Assembly (NCBI RefSeq): GCF_034424525.1 | Contig: NZ_CP139979.1 | Span: forward strand, 682,001 to 746,000 | Source: Sphingobium yanoikuyae | GTDB lineage: Bacteria; Pseudomonadota; Alphaproteobacteria; Sphingomonadales; Sphingomonadaceae | Direction of reading: 5' to 3' | DNA: 64,000 nt | Part shown: piece by piece, positions 34,853 through 44,643 of the stretch | Position numbering within the stretch: position 1 is the stretch's first letter | Layout of the letters: every line of letters begins with the position of its first letter | Translations under genes and position numbers: made by a program | The notes under the pieces: generated by a model | Told to the model about the DNA's origin: nothing | The model's database searches: none | What the model saw: the letters and a program-made list of their open reading frames with translations, nothing else

Positions 34853-36034
34853 ATGCGCACCAGCATAGCCATTATCGGCGCCGGCCCGGCCGGCATGTTC
34901 CTGGCCCATCTGCTCGCGGCGGAGGGCATTGCCGCCGTCGTGCTGGAACGGCGCGACCGGACCTATGTCGAGGGGCGGGTGCGTGCCGGCGTGCTGGAAC
35001 AGGTGACGACCGACCTGATGCATCGACTGGGCCTCGGCAGCCGGCTCGATCGCGAGGGGCTGGTCCATGGCGGCACCCAGATTTCGCTCGACGGTTCGCT
35101 GTTCCGCATCGACATGGCGGCGCTGACCGGGGGCAGCGCGGTCACCGTCTATGGCCAGCAGGAAGTGATGCACGACCTGTTCGAGGCGGCGCCGGAGCGC
35201 GGTGTCGAGATCGTCTGGAATGCGCAGGATGTGACGCTGGAGGGGCTGGACGGCGATCACCCGGTGGTCCGCTGGCGCCAGGACAGCGTCGCGCAGGAAT
35301 TGCAGTGCGACTATGTCGTCGGCTGCGACGGCTATCATGGCGTCAGCCGCAACAGTATCCCCGCCCATGTGCTGCGCACGTTCGAGCGTGTCTATCCGTT
35401 CGGCTGGCTCGGCATATTGGCCGATGTGCCGCCCGCCGACCATGAACTCATCTACGCCAATCATGAGCGCGGCTTCGCGCTCGCCTCGATGCGCTCGCCC
35501 ACGCGCAGCCGCTATTATATCCAGTGCAGCCTCGACGAGCAGGTCGAGGACTGGTCCGACGATCGTTTCTGGGACGAGCTTTGCCTGCGCCTTGGCCCCG
35601 ACGCCGCATCGCGCGTCACCCGCGGGCCGAGCTTCGAGAAGTCGATCGCGCCGCTGCGGTCCTTCGTGTCGGAACCGATGCGCTGGGGCCGGCTGTTCCT
35701 GGCCGGCGATGCCGCCCATATCGTGCCGCCGACCGGCGCCAAGGGACTCAACCTCGCCGCGTCGGACGTCATCATGCTGAGCGAGGCGCTGGCCGACCAT
35801 TATCGCGGCGGATCGGATGCCGGGCTGGATGGCTATTCCGCCCGCGCCCTGGCCCGCGTCTGGAAGGCGGAGCGCTTTTCCTGGTGGTTCACCTCGATCA
35901 CCCACCGCTTCCCCGACATGGACGGTTTCGCCCGCCGCATCCAGGCCGCCGAGATCGACTATATTCGCGGGTCGCAGGCGGCGCAGCGGACGCTGGCGGA
36001 AAATTATGTCGGCCTTCCGCTGATGGCGGCCTGA
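34853..36034 (+). CDS. pobA: 4-hydroxybenzoate 3-monooxygenase
   Basis: Flavoprotein hydroxylase that converts 4-hydroxybenzoate to protocatechuate using NADPH and oxygen. The 393-residue product has the FAD fingerprint IAIIGAGPAGMFLAHLLAAE, the NADPH/FAD DG motif VVGCDGYHGVSR, and GDAAHIVPPTGAKGLNLAAS. Length and start agree with the Pseudomonas enzyme. The ATG at 34853 is preferred over the one at 34847 because GAGAGGAT overlaps the earlier codon. Ring-cleavage genes for protocatechuate are not in this window. Confidence 0.95.
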   Translation: MRTSIAIIGAGPAGMFLAHLLAAEGIAAVVLERRDRTYVEGRVRAGVLEQVTTDLMHRLGLGSRLDREGLVHGGTQISLDGSLFRIDMAALTGGSAVTVYGQQEVMHDLFEAAPERGVEIVWNAQDVTLEGLDGDHPVVRWRQDSVAQELQCDYVVGCDGYHGVSRNSIPAHVLRTFERVYPFGWLGILADVPPADHELIYANHERGFALASMRSPTRSRYYIQCSLDEQVEDWSDDRFWDELCLRLGPDAASRVTRGPSFEKSIAPLRSFVSEPMRWGRLFLAGDAAHIVPPTGAKGLNLAASDVIMLSEALADHYRGGSDAGLDGYSARALARVWKAERFSWWFTSITHRFPDMDGFARRIQAAEIDYIRGSQAAQRTLAENYVGLPLMAA

Positions 36035-36090
36035 CGCCTCTGGCCGGGGCGGGGCTTTACCACCCCGCCGGATGCGGCCTAGACCAGGGC

Positions 36091-36861
36091 ATGAGCGAAG
36101 AGAATGACGCGGGCCGCCCCGCAGCGACGATCGTGATCGTGCGCGACCGGCCGGGGGCAGCGCCCGACCTGCTGATGATGGAACGGGCCGCGACCATGGC
36201 CTTTGCCGCCGGTGCGCTGGTCTTTCCGGGCGGCGGCGTCGACGATAGTGACCGGGCGCTGGCCGCCAGTATGTCCAGCGATCTGGCCAGTGACGAGGTC
36301 GCTGCACGGATCGCGGCCATTCGCGAGACGATCGAGGAAAGCGGCCTGGGCGTCGGTCTGGCGGGGTCTGTCGATGCCGCGACCGTGTCGGCGATTCGCG
36401 CGGGCCTGCTCGGCGGGGCGCCGCTGGGCGATCTTCTGGCGCCGCGCGGCATCGCCCTGGCGCTGGATGCGCTGGTGCCGTTCGCCCGCTGGCACCCGTC
36501 TACACGGGAAAAGGCGATCCGCGTCTATGACACCCGCTTCTATCTCGCCCGCGCGCCACTGGGGCAGGAGGCAAGCGTCGACGCGACCGAGAATGTCCGC
36601 CTGTTCTGGAGCAGCGCCGCCGCGACCATCGCCCGCGCCGATGGCGGCGACGGGCATGTCATCTTCCCGACCCGCCGCAATCTGGAACGGCTGGCGCAAT
36701 ATGACAGTTTCGACGCGCTCGCCGCCCATGCCCGCAGCATCCCGGTGGAAAAGGTGCGCCCCTGGTTCGAGGAGCGCGACGGCGAGCCGCATCTCTGCAT
36801 CCCGGCGCATCTTGGTTATCCGGTCACGTCGGAACCAATGCGGCAGGTCCGGCGTGGTTAG
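36091..36861 (+). CDS. Nudix hydrolase, NUDT19-like
   Basis: 256-residue Nudix protein of the long type. The N-terminal TIVIVRDRPGAAPDLLMMER, AFAAGALVFPGGGVDDSDR and IAAIRETIEESGLGVGL carry a Nudix box interrupted by a longer insertion, as in coenzyme A-directed NUDT7/19-like enzymes. The FPGGGVD and RETIEESG parts keep the metal-binding Glu residues. A CoA or acyl-CoA diphosphatase role is inferred. It lies 56 bases after pobA and four bases before the extensin-like gene. Confidence 0.85.
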   Translation: MSEENDAGRPAATIVIVRDRPGAAPDLLMMERAATMAFAAGALVFPGGGVDDSDRALAASMSSDLASDEVAARIAAIRETIEESGLGVGLAGSVDAATVSAIRAGLLGGAPLGDLLAPRGIALALDALVPFARWHPSTREKAIRVYDTRFYLARAPLGQEASVDATENVRLFWSSAAATIARADGGDGHVIFPTRRNLERLAQYDSFDALAAHARSIPVEKVRPWFEERDGEPHLCIPAHLGYPVTSEPMRQVRRG

Positions 36862-36864
36862 GGC

Positions 36865-37593
36865 ATGCGCCGCCTTCATCTGACCCTTCGTGCCCTTGTC
36901 ATTATCGCTGTCATCCTTGGCCTGCTCTGGGTCGGATACGCGCTGCTGCGCCAGCGACCGCAGGATCTGCCCTGGACCAGGCTGGACCTGTCGCAGCCGG
37001 TTGGCCTGTTCACCGGTCGCAAGCTTGCCGCCCTGACCGGGGAGCGGGCGCAATGCCTGGCGCTGCTCGACCGGGCGGGCATTGCCTATACGGCGATGAA
37101 GCCGGGCGGGGGCGAGGGGCAGTGCGGCTATGCCGACGCGGTCCGGCTGAAGGCGGAAAAGGGCATGATCGCCTTGTCACCCGCCGGGGTGGCGCCGTCC
37201 TGCCCGGTGGTTGCCGCCCTGCGCGTCTGGGAATGGCAGGTGGTGCAGCCCGCCGCCCAGCGCCTGTTCGGCCAGCCGGTGCGCTCCATCACCCATTTCG
37301 GCTCCTATAGCTGCCGGCGCATGTACGGTCGCAGCCAGGGGGACTTTAGCGAACATGCCACGGCCGACGCGATCGATGTCGCGGGATTCGTGCTGGCCGA
37401 TGGCCACCGGATCAGCGTGGTCGGCGACTGGAAGGGGGAGGGCAAGGACGCCGCCTTCCTGCGTGAGGTGCGCGATGGCGCCTGCGACCTTTTCTCGACC
37501 GTGCTCTCGCCCGACTATAATGCCGCCCATCGCGACCATTTCCACCTCGATCAGGCGGAACGCGGTGCGACGGGCTGGCGGGCCTGTCGTTAG
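36865..37593 (+). CDS. Extensin-like C-terminal domain protein (M15-like fold)
   Basis: 242-residue protein anchored by one N-terminal membrane helix (residues 9-30). The rest is the extensin-like domain PF06904, with HATADAIDVAGFVLADG and HRDHFHLDQ. The spaced His, Asp and His residues resemble the zinc site of M15 D-Ala-D-Ala peptidases, so cell-wall hydrolase activity is plausible. Conserved cysteines (CGYAD, CPVVAAL, SCRRMYG, CDLFS) probably form disulfides. It starts four bases after the Nudix gene. Confidence 0.88.
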   Translation: MRRLHLTLRALVIIAVILGLLWVGYALLRQRPQDLPWTRLDLSQPVGLFTGRKLAALTGERAQCLALLDRAGIAYTAMKPGGGEGQCGYADAVRLKAEKGMIALSPAGVAPSCPVVAALRVWEWQVVQPAAQRLFGQPVRSITHFGSYSCRRMYGRSQGDFSEHATADAIDVAGFVLADGHRISVVGDWKGEGKDAAFLREVRDGACDLFSTVLSPDYNAAHRDHFHLDQAERGATGWRACR

Positions 37594-37614
37594 AACAATA
37601 GGCCCTTAATCTGA

Positions 37615-37692
37615 ATCCGTTCGCTTCGAGCGAAGTCGAGAAGCGGTTTATGCTGTGCCAGCGTTTCTCGACCGGGCTCGAAACGAACGGAT
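37615..37692. repeat. REP-like inverted repeat
   Basis: Two arms around 31 bases (37615-37645 and 37662-37692), each built from ATCCGTTCG, TTCGAG and GTCGAGAA-type blocks, face each other between convergent genes. The right arm recurs almost unchanged at 63579-63608. Confidence 0.8.
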
Positions 37693-37706
37693 GTTGTTAG
37701 TGGGGA

Positions 37707-39230
37707 TTACTGCCCGTAGCCGGCCTGCTTGGCGAGGCTGACGGCTTCGCGCGCGGCGGCGAGCAGGGCGCCGCTCTTGGCCTCGCATTCGCGCTGCTCA
37801 TATTCGGCGGTCGAATCGGCGACGATGCCGGCGCCGGCCTGGACGTGCATCACGCCATCCTTCAGCACGGCGGTGCGCAGCACGATGCAGCTGTCCATAT
37901 TGCCGTCCGGGCCGAAATAGCCGACGCCGCCGGCATAGGCACCGCGCGTTTCCGGCTCCAGTTCGGCGATGATCTCGCAGGCGCGGACCTTGGGCGCGCC
38001 CGACACGGTGCCGGCCGGGAAGCCCGCGAACAGCGCGTCGATCGCGTCCTTCTCCGGTGCCAGCCGACCGACCACGTTCGACACGATGTGCATCACATGG
38101 CTGTAGAATTCGACCGTATAGCTTTCGGTCACGGTGACGCTGCCGGCGCTGGCGACGCGGCCGACATCGTTGCGGCCCAGGTCCAGCAGCATCAGATGCT
38201 CGGCCCGTTCCTTGGGATCGTCGAGCAGGCTGGCGCGGTTGGCGGCGTCCTCGACCGCATTCTTGCCGCGCGGGCGGGTGCCGGCGATCGGCCGGATCGT
38301 CACTTCGCCATCGCGGGCGCGGACCAGGATTTCCGGGCTGGACCCGATCAGCGCAAAGCCGGGCAGGTCGAGATAATAGAGGAAGGGCGACGGATTGATC
38401 CGGCGCAGCGCGCGATAGAGCGCGATCGGCGGCAAAGTGAAGGGGCTGGTGAAGCGCTGCGCCAGCACCACCTGGAAGATGTCGCCCGCGACGATATAGT
38501 CCTTGGCGCGGTCGACCATCTGGGCGTAGCGGCCCGGTTCCAGCACCGGCGTCACGTCGATCTCGGCAATGTCGGCCGGGGCGGGCACGGCCGGCAGCGG
38601 CGCGGCCAGGCGCGCGGCGGTCGCGTCGATCCGTTCCAGCGCCTGCGCGATCGCCTTGTCGGCGTCGGCAGCCTGATCCTTCCACACCGGGGCGACCAGG
38701 AACAGGGCGTCGGCCAGGCGATCGAACACCAGGATGACGGTCGGCCGCACGAACAGCATGTCGGGCAGGGCAATGTCGTTGGCGGCGGGGCGGGGCAGCT
38801 TTTCGACCAAGCCCACCGTCTCATAGCCGAAATAGCCGACCAGACAGGCGAGCGCGGCCGGCAGGGCGGGGTCCAGATCGGCGCGGCATTCGGCGACCAG
38901 CGATCGCAGCGCCTGCAACGCATCCTGTTCGGCGGGGACGAAGGCGTCGCGATCGGTCGCCCATTGGCGGTTGATCTCGCCCTTTGCGCCCTCGGCGCGA
39001 TAGACGAGGTCGGGGGCCAGGCCGATTAGGCTGTAGCGGCCACGCACCGCGCCGCCCTCGACCGATTCCAGCAGGAAGTCGCCCCGGTCCGGCTCGAACA
39101 GCTTGAGCGCAGCGGAGATCGGCGTGTCGGTGTCGGCAATCTGCCGCCGCCACACCAGACCCGAACGGTCCTGTGCCAGTGCCGCGCGAGCGACGGCCGT
39201 GCCGTCCACCATTCCCCCCTGCGCCGCCAT
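37707..39230 (-). CDS. trpE: Anthranilate synthase component I
   Basis: First committed enzyme of tryptophan synthesis, making anthranilate from chorismate with ammonia from TrpG. The 507-residue product has the N-terminal LLES motif of tryptophan feedback (FLLESVEGG), then DIFQVVLAQRF, IRPIAGTRPRGK, LLDLGRNDVGRVA and AGTVSGAPKVRACEII of the chorismate-binding domain. The start at 39230 lies one base after the stop of the PpiD-like gene, so they form an operon; an internal ATG at 39212 is possible. trpG is not in the window, presumably further downstream on this strand elsewhere. Confidence 0.96.
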   Translation of the reverse strand: MAAQGGMVDGTAVARAALAQDRSGLVWRRQIADTDTPISAALKLFEPDRGDFLLESVEGGAVRGRYSLIGLAPDLVYRAEGAKGEINRQWATDRDAFVPAEQDALQALRSLVAECRADLDPALPAALACLVGYFGYETVGLVEKLPRPAANDIALPDMLFVRPTVILVFDRLADALFLVAPVWKDQAADADKAIAQALERIDATAARLAAPLPAVPAPADIAEIDVTPVLEPGRYAQMVDRAKDYIVAGDIFQVVLAQRFTSPFTLPPIALYRALRRINPSPFLYYLDLPGFALIGSSPEILVRARDGEVTIRPIAGTRPRGKNAVEDAANRASLLDDPKERAEHLMLLDLGRNDVGRVASAGSVTVTESYTVEFYSHVMHIVSNVVGRLAPEKDAIDALFAGFPAGTVSGAPKVRACEIIAELEPETRGAYAGGVGYFGPDGNMDSCIVLRTAVLKDGVMHVQAGAGIVADSTAEYEQRECEAKSGALLAAAREAVSLAKQAGYGQ

Positions 39231-39231
39231 C

Positions 39232-41181
39232 TTACTGCTCGCCGCTGTTGGTGGCGGACAGCGCCTTCTGGGCTTCGGCCACGGCGTTCGCCTTGCGGGT
39301 CACGCCCATGTCCTTCTCGATCGCGCGCTCGAACTGGGCGCCATATTCCTCGCCCACGACGTCGCCCAGCTGGGTGCGGACCTGGTTCAGCAATTCGGGC
39401 TGACCGGCGGCGTCACCACGCTTGATGGCGTTCAATTGCACTACGAAGGTGCCGCGATCCTGGCCGATCGGCAGGGTCTTCACACTGTTGGCCGCCATCG
39501 AGAAGAGGATGGCGATTTCCGCCGGCGGGCGCTGCTGGCCGCGCATCAGGTCGGCGCGACGGCCACCCACGACCTGCGGCGCCGGCAGCTTGACGCCGGC
39601 CTGGGCCAGCGCATCGGCCAGCTTGGTGCCCTTGGCGACCTTGGCGCGGATGTCCTCGGCAACCTTCTGCGCCTTCTCATAGCCCTGGCTCAGCTTGTAC
39701 TGGGCCACGACCAGCGGCTTGATCTTGGCGAGCGGCGGCGGGGCGGGGGCGACGATGTCGCCCGGCGCGGCCAGCGCATAGCGCTTGTCGGCGGTGATCG
39801 GCACCAGCTGGGCATCATCGTCGGCGCTCATCGCGAAGACGGGGGCCAGCAGCGGCTGCAGGTCGCTGTTGGGCTGATAGGTCTCGTCCTCGACCTGCTT
39901 GCCGCTCGACACCAGCAGCGGCGAGGTTTCCAGCTTCAGGCCATTATCCTTCGCGACTTCCTCGAAGGTGCCGCCATTGGCGATCTGATCCTCGATCTTA
40001 CCGGTGAAGTCGGTCAGCAGCTGCTTTTCCTTCTGGGTGCGCAGCGTCGCAATGATCTCATCGCGCACCGAAGCCAGCGCACGGGCCGGGACATTGTTGA
40101 GCGCGGTGACGCGCAGCACGATCCAGCCGAGCGAACCACGGACCGGGCCGACCAGTTCGCCCTGCTTGGCGGCAAAGGCGGCGTCGGCGACCGGCTTGGA
40201 CGCGGTGGCGGCCAGCGCCTCGCGGCTCTGGTCGGTCAGGGTCGACACGGCAAGGCCCGCACCCTGCGCCGCGGCGGCCAGCGTCTTGCCGGCCTTCACC
40301 TGGTCGGCGATCGCCTTGGCGCCCGCCTGGGTCGGCAGCACAAGCTGTTCGACGCTGCGATTTTCCTTGGCGGCATAGGCCGCCTTGTTCTGATTGTAGG
40401 CGGCGGTGATTTCCGCCTCGGTCGGCTGGGCCGCCTGGGCGAAACGCTCACTGTCGATCACGGCATAGCGGATGCGGCGCTGTTCCGGGATGGTGTAGCG
40501 CGCGGCATTCTTCTTGTAGAAATCGGTAACCTGCGCGTCGGTCGGCTCCTTGGCGTCCAGGAAAGCGGCGGCCGGGATCGCGGCGATCGTGCCCTGGCGT
40601 TCTTCCAGCAGCAGCGACGCATAGGGCAGCGCCACGCTGTCGGGCAGCTTCACGCCCAGACCGACCGGGGCCAGCAGCTGGCGCTGCAGGATTTCGCGGC
40701 TGATATCGTCGCGCAGCGACTGTTCGCTGATCCGCTCGCGCTGCAGCAGGGCGCGGAAATTATCCTGGCTGAAATTGCCGGCGGCGTCCTGGAAGGCGGG
40801 GATCTGCGCGATCTGCGCATCGACCAGCCGCTTGCTGATATGGACGCCCTGATCGCTGGCGAACTGCTTGAGCGTCAGCGCGGCGACCAGCTGGTCGAAC
40901 ACCTGCTTGCCACCACCCTGGGCAAAGAAATCGCCGATCTGCATGCCCGGATTTTCGCGGCGCGCATTTTCGAACACGCGCTGGATGCGGTCCTGCAACT
41001 CGCTCATGCGCAGCTTGGAACCGCCGGCCTTTGCGACGGTGTCGCCGCCGCCCAGGCCAGTCCCGAACTTGCCGCTGGAAATGTCGCCCAGGATGAACGC
41101 CGCCGCGATCAACCCCAGAAAGAGGATCGCGAAAAAGGCGCCGAATTTGGAACGGATGAAACTGCGGAAGACAGAGAGCAT
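39232..41181 (-). CDS. ppiD: PpiD-like membrane-anchored peptidyl-prolyl isomerase/chaperone
   Basis: 649-residue periplasmic chaperone held by one N-terminal membrane helix (residues 14-33, FGAFFAILFLGLIAAAFILG). The SurA-N-like region follows (ARRENPGMQIGDFFAQGGGK and similar), then a parvulin-like domain around residues 240-370, then a long C-terminal helical part. This is the PpiD/SurA-N layout, assisting proteins leaving the Sec translocon. The adjacent trpE is cotranscribed, which is a common alphaproteobacterial arrangement without obvious functional link. Confidence 0.9.
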   Translation of the reverse strand: MLSVFRSFIRSKFGAFFAILFLGLIAAAFILGDISSGKFGTGLGGGDTVAKAGGSKLRMSELQDRIQRVFENARRENPGMQIGDFFAQGGGKQVFDQLVAALTLKQFASDQGVHISKRLVDAQIAQIPAFQDAAGNFSQDNFRALLQRERISEQSLRDDISREILQRQLLAPVGLGVKLPDSVALPYASLLLEERQGTIAAIPAAAFLDAKEPTDAQVTDFYKKNAARYTIPEQRRIRYAVIDSERFAQAAQPTEAEITAAYNQNKAAYAAKENRSVEQLVLPTQAGAKAIADQVKAGKTLAAAAQGAGLAVSTLTDQSREALAATASKPVADAAFAAKQGELVGPVRGSLGWIVLRVTALNNVPARALASVRDEIIATLRTQKEKQLLTDFTGKIEDQIANGGTFEEVAKDNGLKLETSPLLVSSGKQVEDETYQPNSDLQPLLAPVFAMSADDDAQLVPITADKRYALAAPGDIVAPAPPPLAKIKPLVVAQYKLSQGYEKAQKVAEDIRAKVAKGTKLADALAQAGVKLPAPQVVGGRRADLMRGQQRPPAEIAILFSMAANSVKTLPIGQDRGTFVVQLNAIKRGDAAGQPELLNQVRTQLGDVVGEEYGAQFERAIEKDMGVTRKANAVAEAQKALSATNSGEQ

Positions 41182-41392
41182 GAGAATGTCCGGTTTTTAT
41201 GCGGCGATATGGCGGCCCGCTTTAGGGGCGGATCGACCCGGCGGCAAGTGCGGCCGTGGCGGACGGTCTGGACAAATGCTGCATCGCCGTCCATCGGCTT
41301 GATTGCCTGAAAGCGGAACCAGGAGACGCGGTGCATGCCGTGGGGACCCGCTGCGGGCACGTGCAGCAATAATCACAAGGGGACTTGGACCG

Positions 41393-42136
41393 ATGAGCAG
41401 GCGCAAGCTGGTGGTCGGCAACTGGAAGATGAACGGGATGCGCGCGCATCTCGACGAGGTGGAGGCAATCGGCAAGCTCGCCGCGCAGCATCCGGCGGTG
41501 GAAGTCGGGCTCTGCCTGCCGGCCACGCTGATCATGGCCGGGTCGCAGCTGAAGGGCGCGGCCTTCATCGGCGCCCAGAATTGTCATATGGAACTGAGCG
41601 GCGCCTATACCGGCTCGCTGTCGGCCGAGATGCTGATCGAGGCGGGGGCGACCTGGGTCATTACCGGTCATAGCGAACGGCGCGAGACGCGCGGCGAGAC
41701 CAACGCCGATGTCGCCGCCAAGTCGGTCGCCGCCCATGCGGCGGGCATGAAGGTGATCCTGTGCGTCGGCGAAACGCTCGCCGTGCGCGATGCGGGCGAT
41801 GCCGACGAAGTGGTCACCGCCCAGTTGCTCGCCTCGCTGCCCGAAGGCGCGAGCGCCGACTGGCTGGCCGTCGCCTATGAACCCATCTGGGCGATCGGCA
41901 CCGGCCGTATCCCGACGCTGGAGGCGATCCAGTCGATGCACGCCACCTTGCGGGCTGCGCTTGCCAGTCGGATCGGCCAGGAACAGGCCGACGCCATGCG
42001 CATCCTTTATGGCGGATCGATGAACGGCGATAATGCCGCCGAGATCATCGCCCTGCCGGACGTCGACGGCGGCCTGGTCGGCGGCGCCAGCCTGTCGGCT
42101 GCCAAGTTCGAACCGGTGATCGCCGCCGCGGATTGA
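41393..42136 (+). CDS. tpiA: Triosephosphate isomerase
   Basis: Interconverts dihydroxyacetone phosphate and glyceraldehyde 3-phosphate. The 247-residue TIM barrel has Lys12 in VVGNWKMNG, His93 in WVITGHSERRE, the catalytic Glu163 in VAYEPIWAIGTG and the phosphate-binding LYGGSMNGDNA and GGLVGGASL. The start at 41393 follows AAGGGGA; the frame upstream lacks family similarity. It precedes secG, as in many bacteria, although a repeat-rich 375-base gap separates them here. Confidence 0.97.
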   Translation: MSRRKLVVGNWKMNGMRAHLDEVEAIGKLAAQHPAVEVGLCLPATLIMAGSQLKGAAFIGAQNCHMELSGAYTGSLSAEMLIEAGATWVITGHSERRETRGETNADVAAKSVAAHAAGMKVILCVGETLAVRDAGDADEVVTAQLLASLPEGASADWLAVAYEPIWAIGTGRIPTLEAIQSMHATLRAALASRIGQEQADAMRILYGGSMNGDNAAEIIALPDVDGGLVGGASLSAAKFEPVIAAAD

Positions 42137-42511
42137 TGCAGAGCGCCCTCTCTTCGTGCGGAAGAGGGGGCTTCTGGCTTGATGCGAGTCGGGCTCGTTG
42201 CTGGCTGTGCGTTGAAGGGGCTGGCTATCTTCACTCCGTTCGCCCTGAGCGAAGTCGAAGGGCGCTGCTGAGCGAAGGCGAAGCTATTGCCTCGCTCCGC
42301 TCGGCCGAGGGCTTCGACTTCGCTCAGCCCGAACGGTTCTTTCACTGTCCAGACTTGATTATATGGGCCATTGCAAGCCAACCGCAGCGCCTTCTGCACG
42401 CGGCCTCATCCGTGCCTTCGTTCATATCGACAGGCTCGCCGGTTGCCCCGGCGGCCCATCATCGCTATGTGCGCGCCAACGCATTCCTTCATTGGACAGA
42501 AAAGAACCCGC
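42137..42511. other. 375-bp tpiA-secG gap
   Basis: Contains the REP-like repeat at 42236-42336 and the secG upstream region. I see no coding or RNA gene in it. Confidence 0.6.
42236..42336. repeat. REP-like inverted repeat
   Basis: CCGTTCGCCCTGAGCGAAG at 42236-42254 pairs with CTTCGCTCAGCCCGAACGG at 42318-42336, with further TTCGACTT/AAGTCGAA complementarity inward. The CTGAGCGAAGTCGAAG unit is a type of dispersed repeat often seen in sphingomonad genomes (from general knowledge). Confidence 0.75.
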
Positions 42512-42889
42512 ATGTTCACCTTCCTTCTCGTCGTGCAGGCGATCGTCGCTGCCCTGCTGGTCACCGTCATTCTGATGCAGAAGTCGGAAGGTGGCGGTCT
42601 GGGCGTCGGTGGCAGCCCGGCCGGGCTGATGTCGGCGCGCGGCGCGGCGGATTTCCTGACGCGTTCGACCACGATCCTGGCGACCATCTTCGTCCTGCTG
42701 TCGATCACCCTGGCGGTCATCGCCTCGGTCCGTCATGCCGGCGGCGACATCGACACCTCGCTGGTCAAGTCGGCTCCCGCCACGCAGGCCCCGGCGCCCG
42801 CGACCGGCAACGCCGACCCGCTGGCCGGGGCGGCCAGTGCCGCCGGCAATGGTTCGGCAGCGAACGGCGCAGTTCCGCTCGCTAACTGA
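42512..42889 (+). CDS. secG: Preprotein translocase subunit SecG
   Basis: Small SecYEG subunit that assists SecA-driven protein export. The 125-residue product has the first helix FTFLLVVQAIVAALLVTVIL, the cytoplasmic loop QKSEGGGLGVGG with AGLMSARGAADFLTR, and a second helix ILATIFVLLSITLAVIA. The last 45 residues are an Ala/Pro/Gly-rich extension typical of alphaproteobacterial SecG. The start at 42512 gives a normal N-terminus. pyrG follows 90 bases later. Confidence 0.94.
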   Translation: MFTFLLVVQAIVAALLVTVILMQKSEGGGLGVGGSPAGLMSARGAADFLTRSTTILATIFVLLSITLAVIASVRHAGGDIDTSLVKSAPATQAPAPATGNADPLAGAASAAGNGSAANGAVPLAN

Positions 42890-42979
42890 CCTTTTCGTCG
42901 TTCATCGCCATATTTTTTGCGAGCGTGCGGATTCGCGCGCTTGCTCAACTCGTTTGTATAAGGCTAAGCCTCTTCTCCC

Positions 42980-44611
42980 ATGACGCGGTATATTTTCATC
43001 ACCGGCGGCGTGGTCTCCTCGCTTGGTAAGGGCCTCATGGCCGCATCCTTGGCAGCGCTGTTGCAGGCGCGGGGCTATCGCGTGCGAATCCGGAAATTCG
43101 ACCCCTATCTCAACGTCGATCCGGGCACGATGTCGCCCTATCAGCATGGCGAAGTCTATGTGACCGACGACGGGGCGGAAACCGACCTCGATCTTGGCCA
43201 TTATGAACGCTTTACCGGCGTGTCGGCGCGCCAGTCGGACAACGTCACCCAGGGCCGGGTCTATCAGACCATCATCCAGCGCGAACGGCGCGGCGACTAT
43301 CTGGGCGCGACTGTCCAGGTCATCCCGCACGTCACCGACGAGATCAAGGCGTTCGCCACGGCGGAGACCGAGGATCTGGACTTCGTGCTGTGCGAAATCG
43401 GCGGCACCGTCGGCGACATCGAATCGCTGCCCTTCATGGAAGCGATTCGCCAGCTCCATAATGATCTGGATCGCGGCCAGTCGATCTTCGTCCATGTGAC
43501 CCTGGTGCCCTATCTCGCGGCGGCCGGCGAACTGAAGACCAAGCCGACCCAGCACAGCGTGCGCGAGTTGACCTCGCTCGGCATCCAGCCCGACATCCTG
43601 CTGTGCCGCGCCGAGCATCCGCTGCCCGAGAGCGAGCGCAAGAAGATCGCCCTCTTCTGCAATGTCCGTCCCGAGGCGGTCATTCCGGCGCTCGACGCCA
43701 AGAGCATCTATGCCGTGCCCGAGCAATATCATGCCGAGGGTCTCGACAATGAAGTGCTGCGCGCCTTCGGCATCACCGATGCGCCCGCGCCGTCGATGGA
43801 CCGCTGGACCGATATCATGGATCGCCAGCTCAATCCCGAAGGCGAAGTGACGATCGGCGTGGTCGGCAAATATGTCGGCCTGCTCGACGCCTACAAGTCG
43901 CTGCACGAAGCGCTGCACCATGGCGGCCTTGCCAACCGGGTGAAGGTCAACATCAAGTGGATCGACGCCGAACTGTTCGAGAAGGGCGACGATCTCGCCG
44001 CCAGCCTCGAACCGATGCACGGCATTCTCGTCCCCGGTGGCTTCGGCGTGCGCGGGTCGGAAGGCAAGATCGCGTCGGTCAAGTTCGCGCGCGAACGCGA
44101 CGTGCCCTTCTTTGGTATCTGTCTTGGCATGCAGATGGCCTGCATCGAAGGCGCGCGGAACACGGCGGGGATCGAGAATGCCTCGACCACCGAGTTCGGC
44201 GAGACCAGCGAGCCGGTCGTCGGCCTCATCACCGAATGGATGAGCAAGGAAGGCCTGCAGAAGCGCACTGCCGAGACCGATCTGGGCGGCACCATGCGTC
44301 TGGGCGCCTATCCGGCCAAGCTGGCGGGCAACAGCGTCGTCGCCGGTATCTATGGCAGCAACGACATCAGCGAGCGTCACCGCCACCGCTATGAAGTCAA
44401 TGCCGGCTATCGCGAACCGCTGGAAAAGGGCGGCCTGATCTTCTCGGGCATGTCGCCGGACGGCACGCTGCCCGAAATCGTCGAGCGGCCCGACCATCCC
44501 TGGTTCGTGGGCGTGCAGTTCCACCCGGAACTCAAGTCCAAGCCGTTCGATCCGCACCCGCTCTTCGCCAGCTTCATCGAAGCGGCGGTCAAGCAGAGCC
44601 GGTTGGTATAA
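42980..44611 (+). CDS. pyrG: CTP synthase
   Basis: Converts UTP to CTP using ATP and glutamine. The 543-residue product has the synthetase domain start [39 protein letters not shown], and the class I amidotransferase domain with the Cys nucleophile in [12 protein letters not shown] and the His and Glu in [11 protein letters not shown]. All catalytic parts are intact. An intrinsic terminator follows immediately. Confidence 0.98.
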   Translation: MTRYIFITGGVVSSLGKGLMAASLAALLQARGYRVRIRKFDPYLNVDPGTMSPYQHGEVYVTDDGAETDLDLGHYERFTGVSARQSDNVTQGRVYQTIIQRERRGDYLGATVQVIPHVTDEIKAFATAETEDLDFVLCEIGGTVGDIESLPFMEAIRQLHNDLDRGQSIFVHVTLVPYLAAAGELKTKPTQHSVRELTSLGIQPDILLCRAEHPLPESERKKIALFCNVRPEAVIPALDAKSIYAVPEQYHAEGLDNEVLRAFGITDAPAPSMDRWTDIMDRQLNPEGEVTIGVVGKYVGLLDAYKSLHEALHHGGLANRVKVNIKWIDAELFEKGDDLAASLEPMHGILVPGGFGVRGSEGKIASVKFARERDVPFFGICLGMQMACIEGARNTAGIENASTTEFGETSEPVVGLITEWMSKEGLQKRTAETDLGGTMRLGAYPAKLAGNSVVAGIYGSNDISERHRHRYEVNAGYREPLEKGGLIFSGMSPDGTLPEIVERPDHPWFVGVQFHPELKSKPFDPHPLFASFIEAAVKQSRLV

Positions 44612-44614
44612 AAG

Positions 44615-44640
44615 AACGGGGCCGTAAGGCCCCGTTTTTC
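44615..44640 (+). terminator. Intrinsic terminator of pyrG
   Basis: Nine-base perfect stem AACGGGGCC with GGCCCCGTT, a GTAA loop and a following T-run, three bases after the pyrG stop. Confidence 0.92.
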
Positions 44641-44643
44641 GTT

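Noticed and set aside
36048..36069. GC-rich hairpin after pobA as a terminator
   Set aside because: Seven-base stem but no T-run on either strand; the Nudix gene follows closely.
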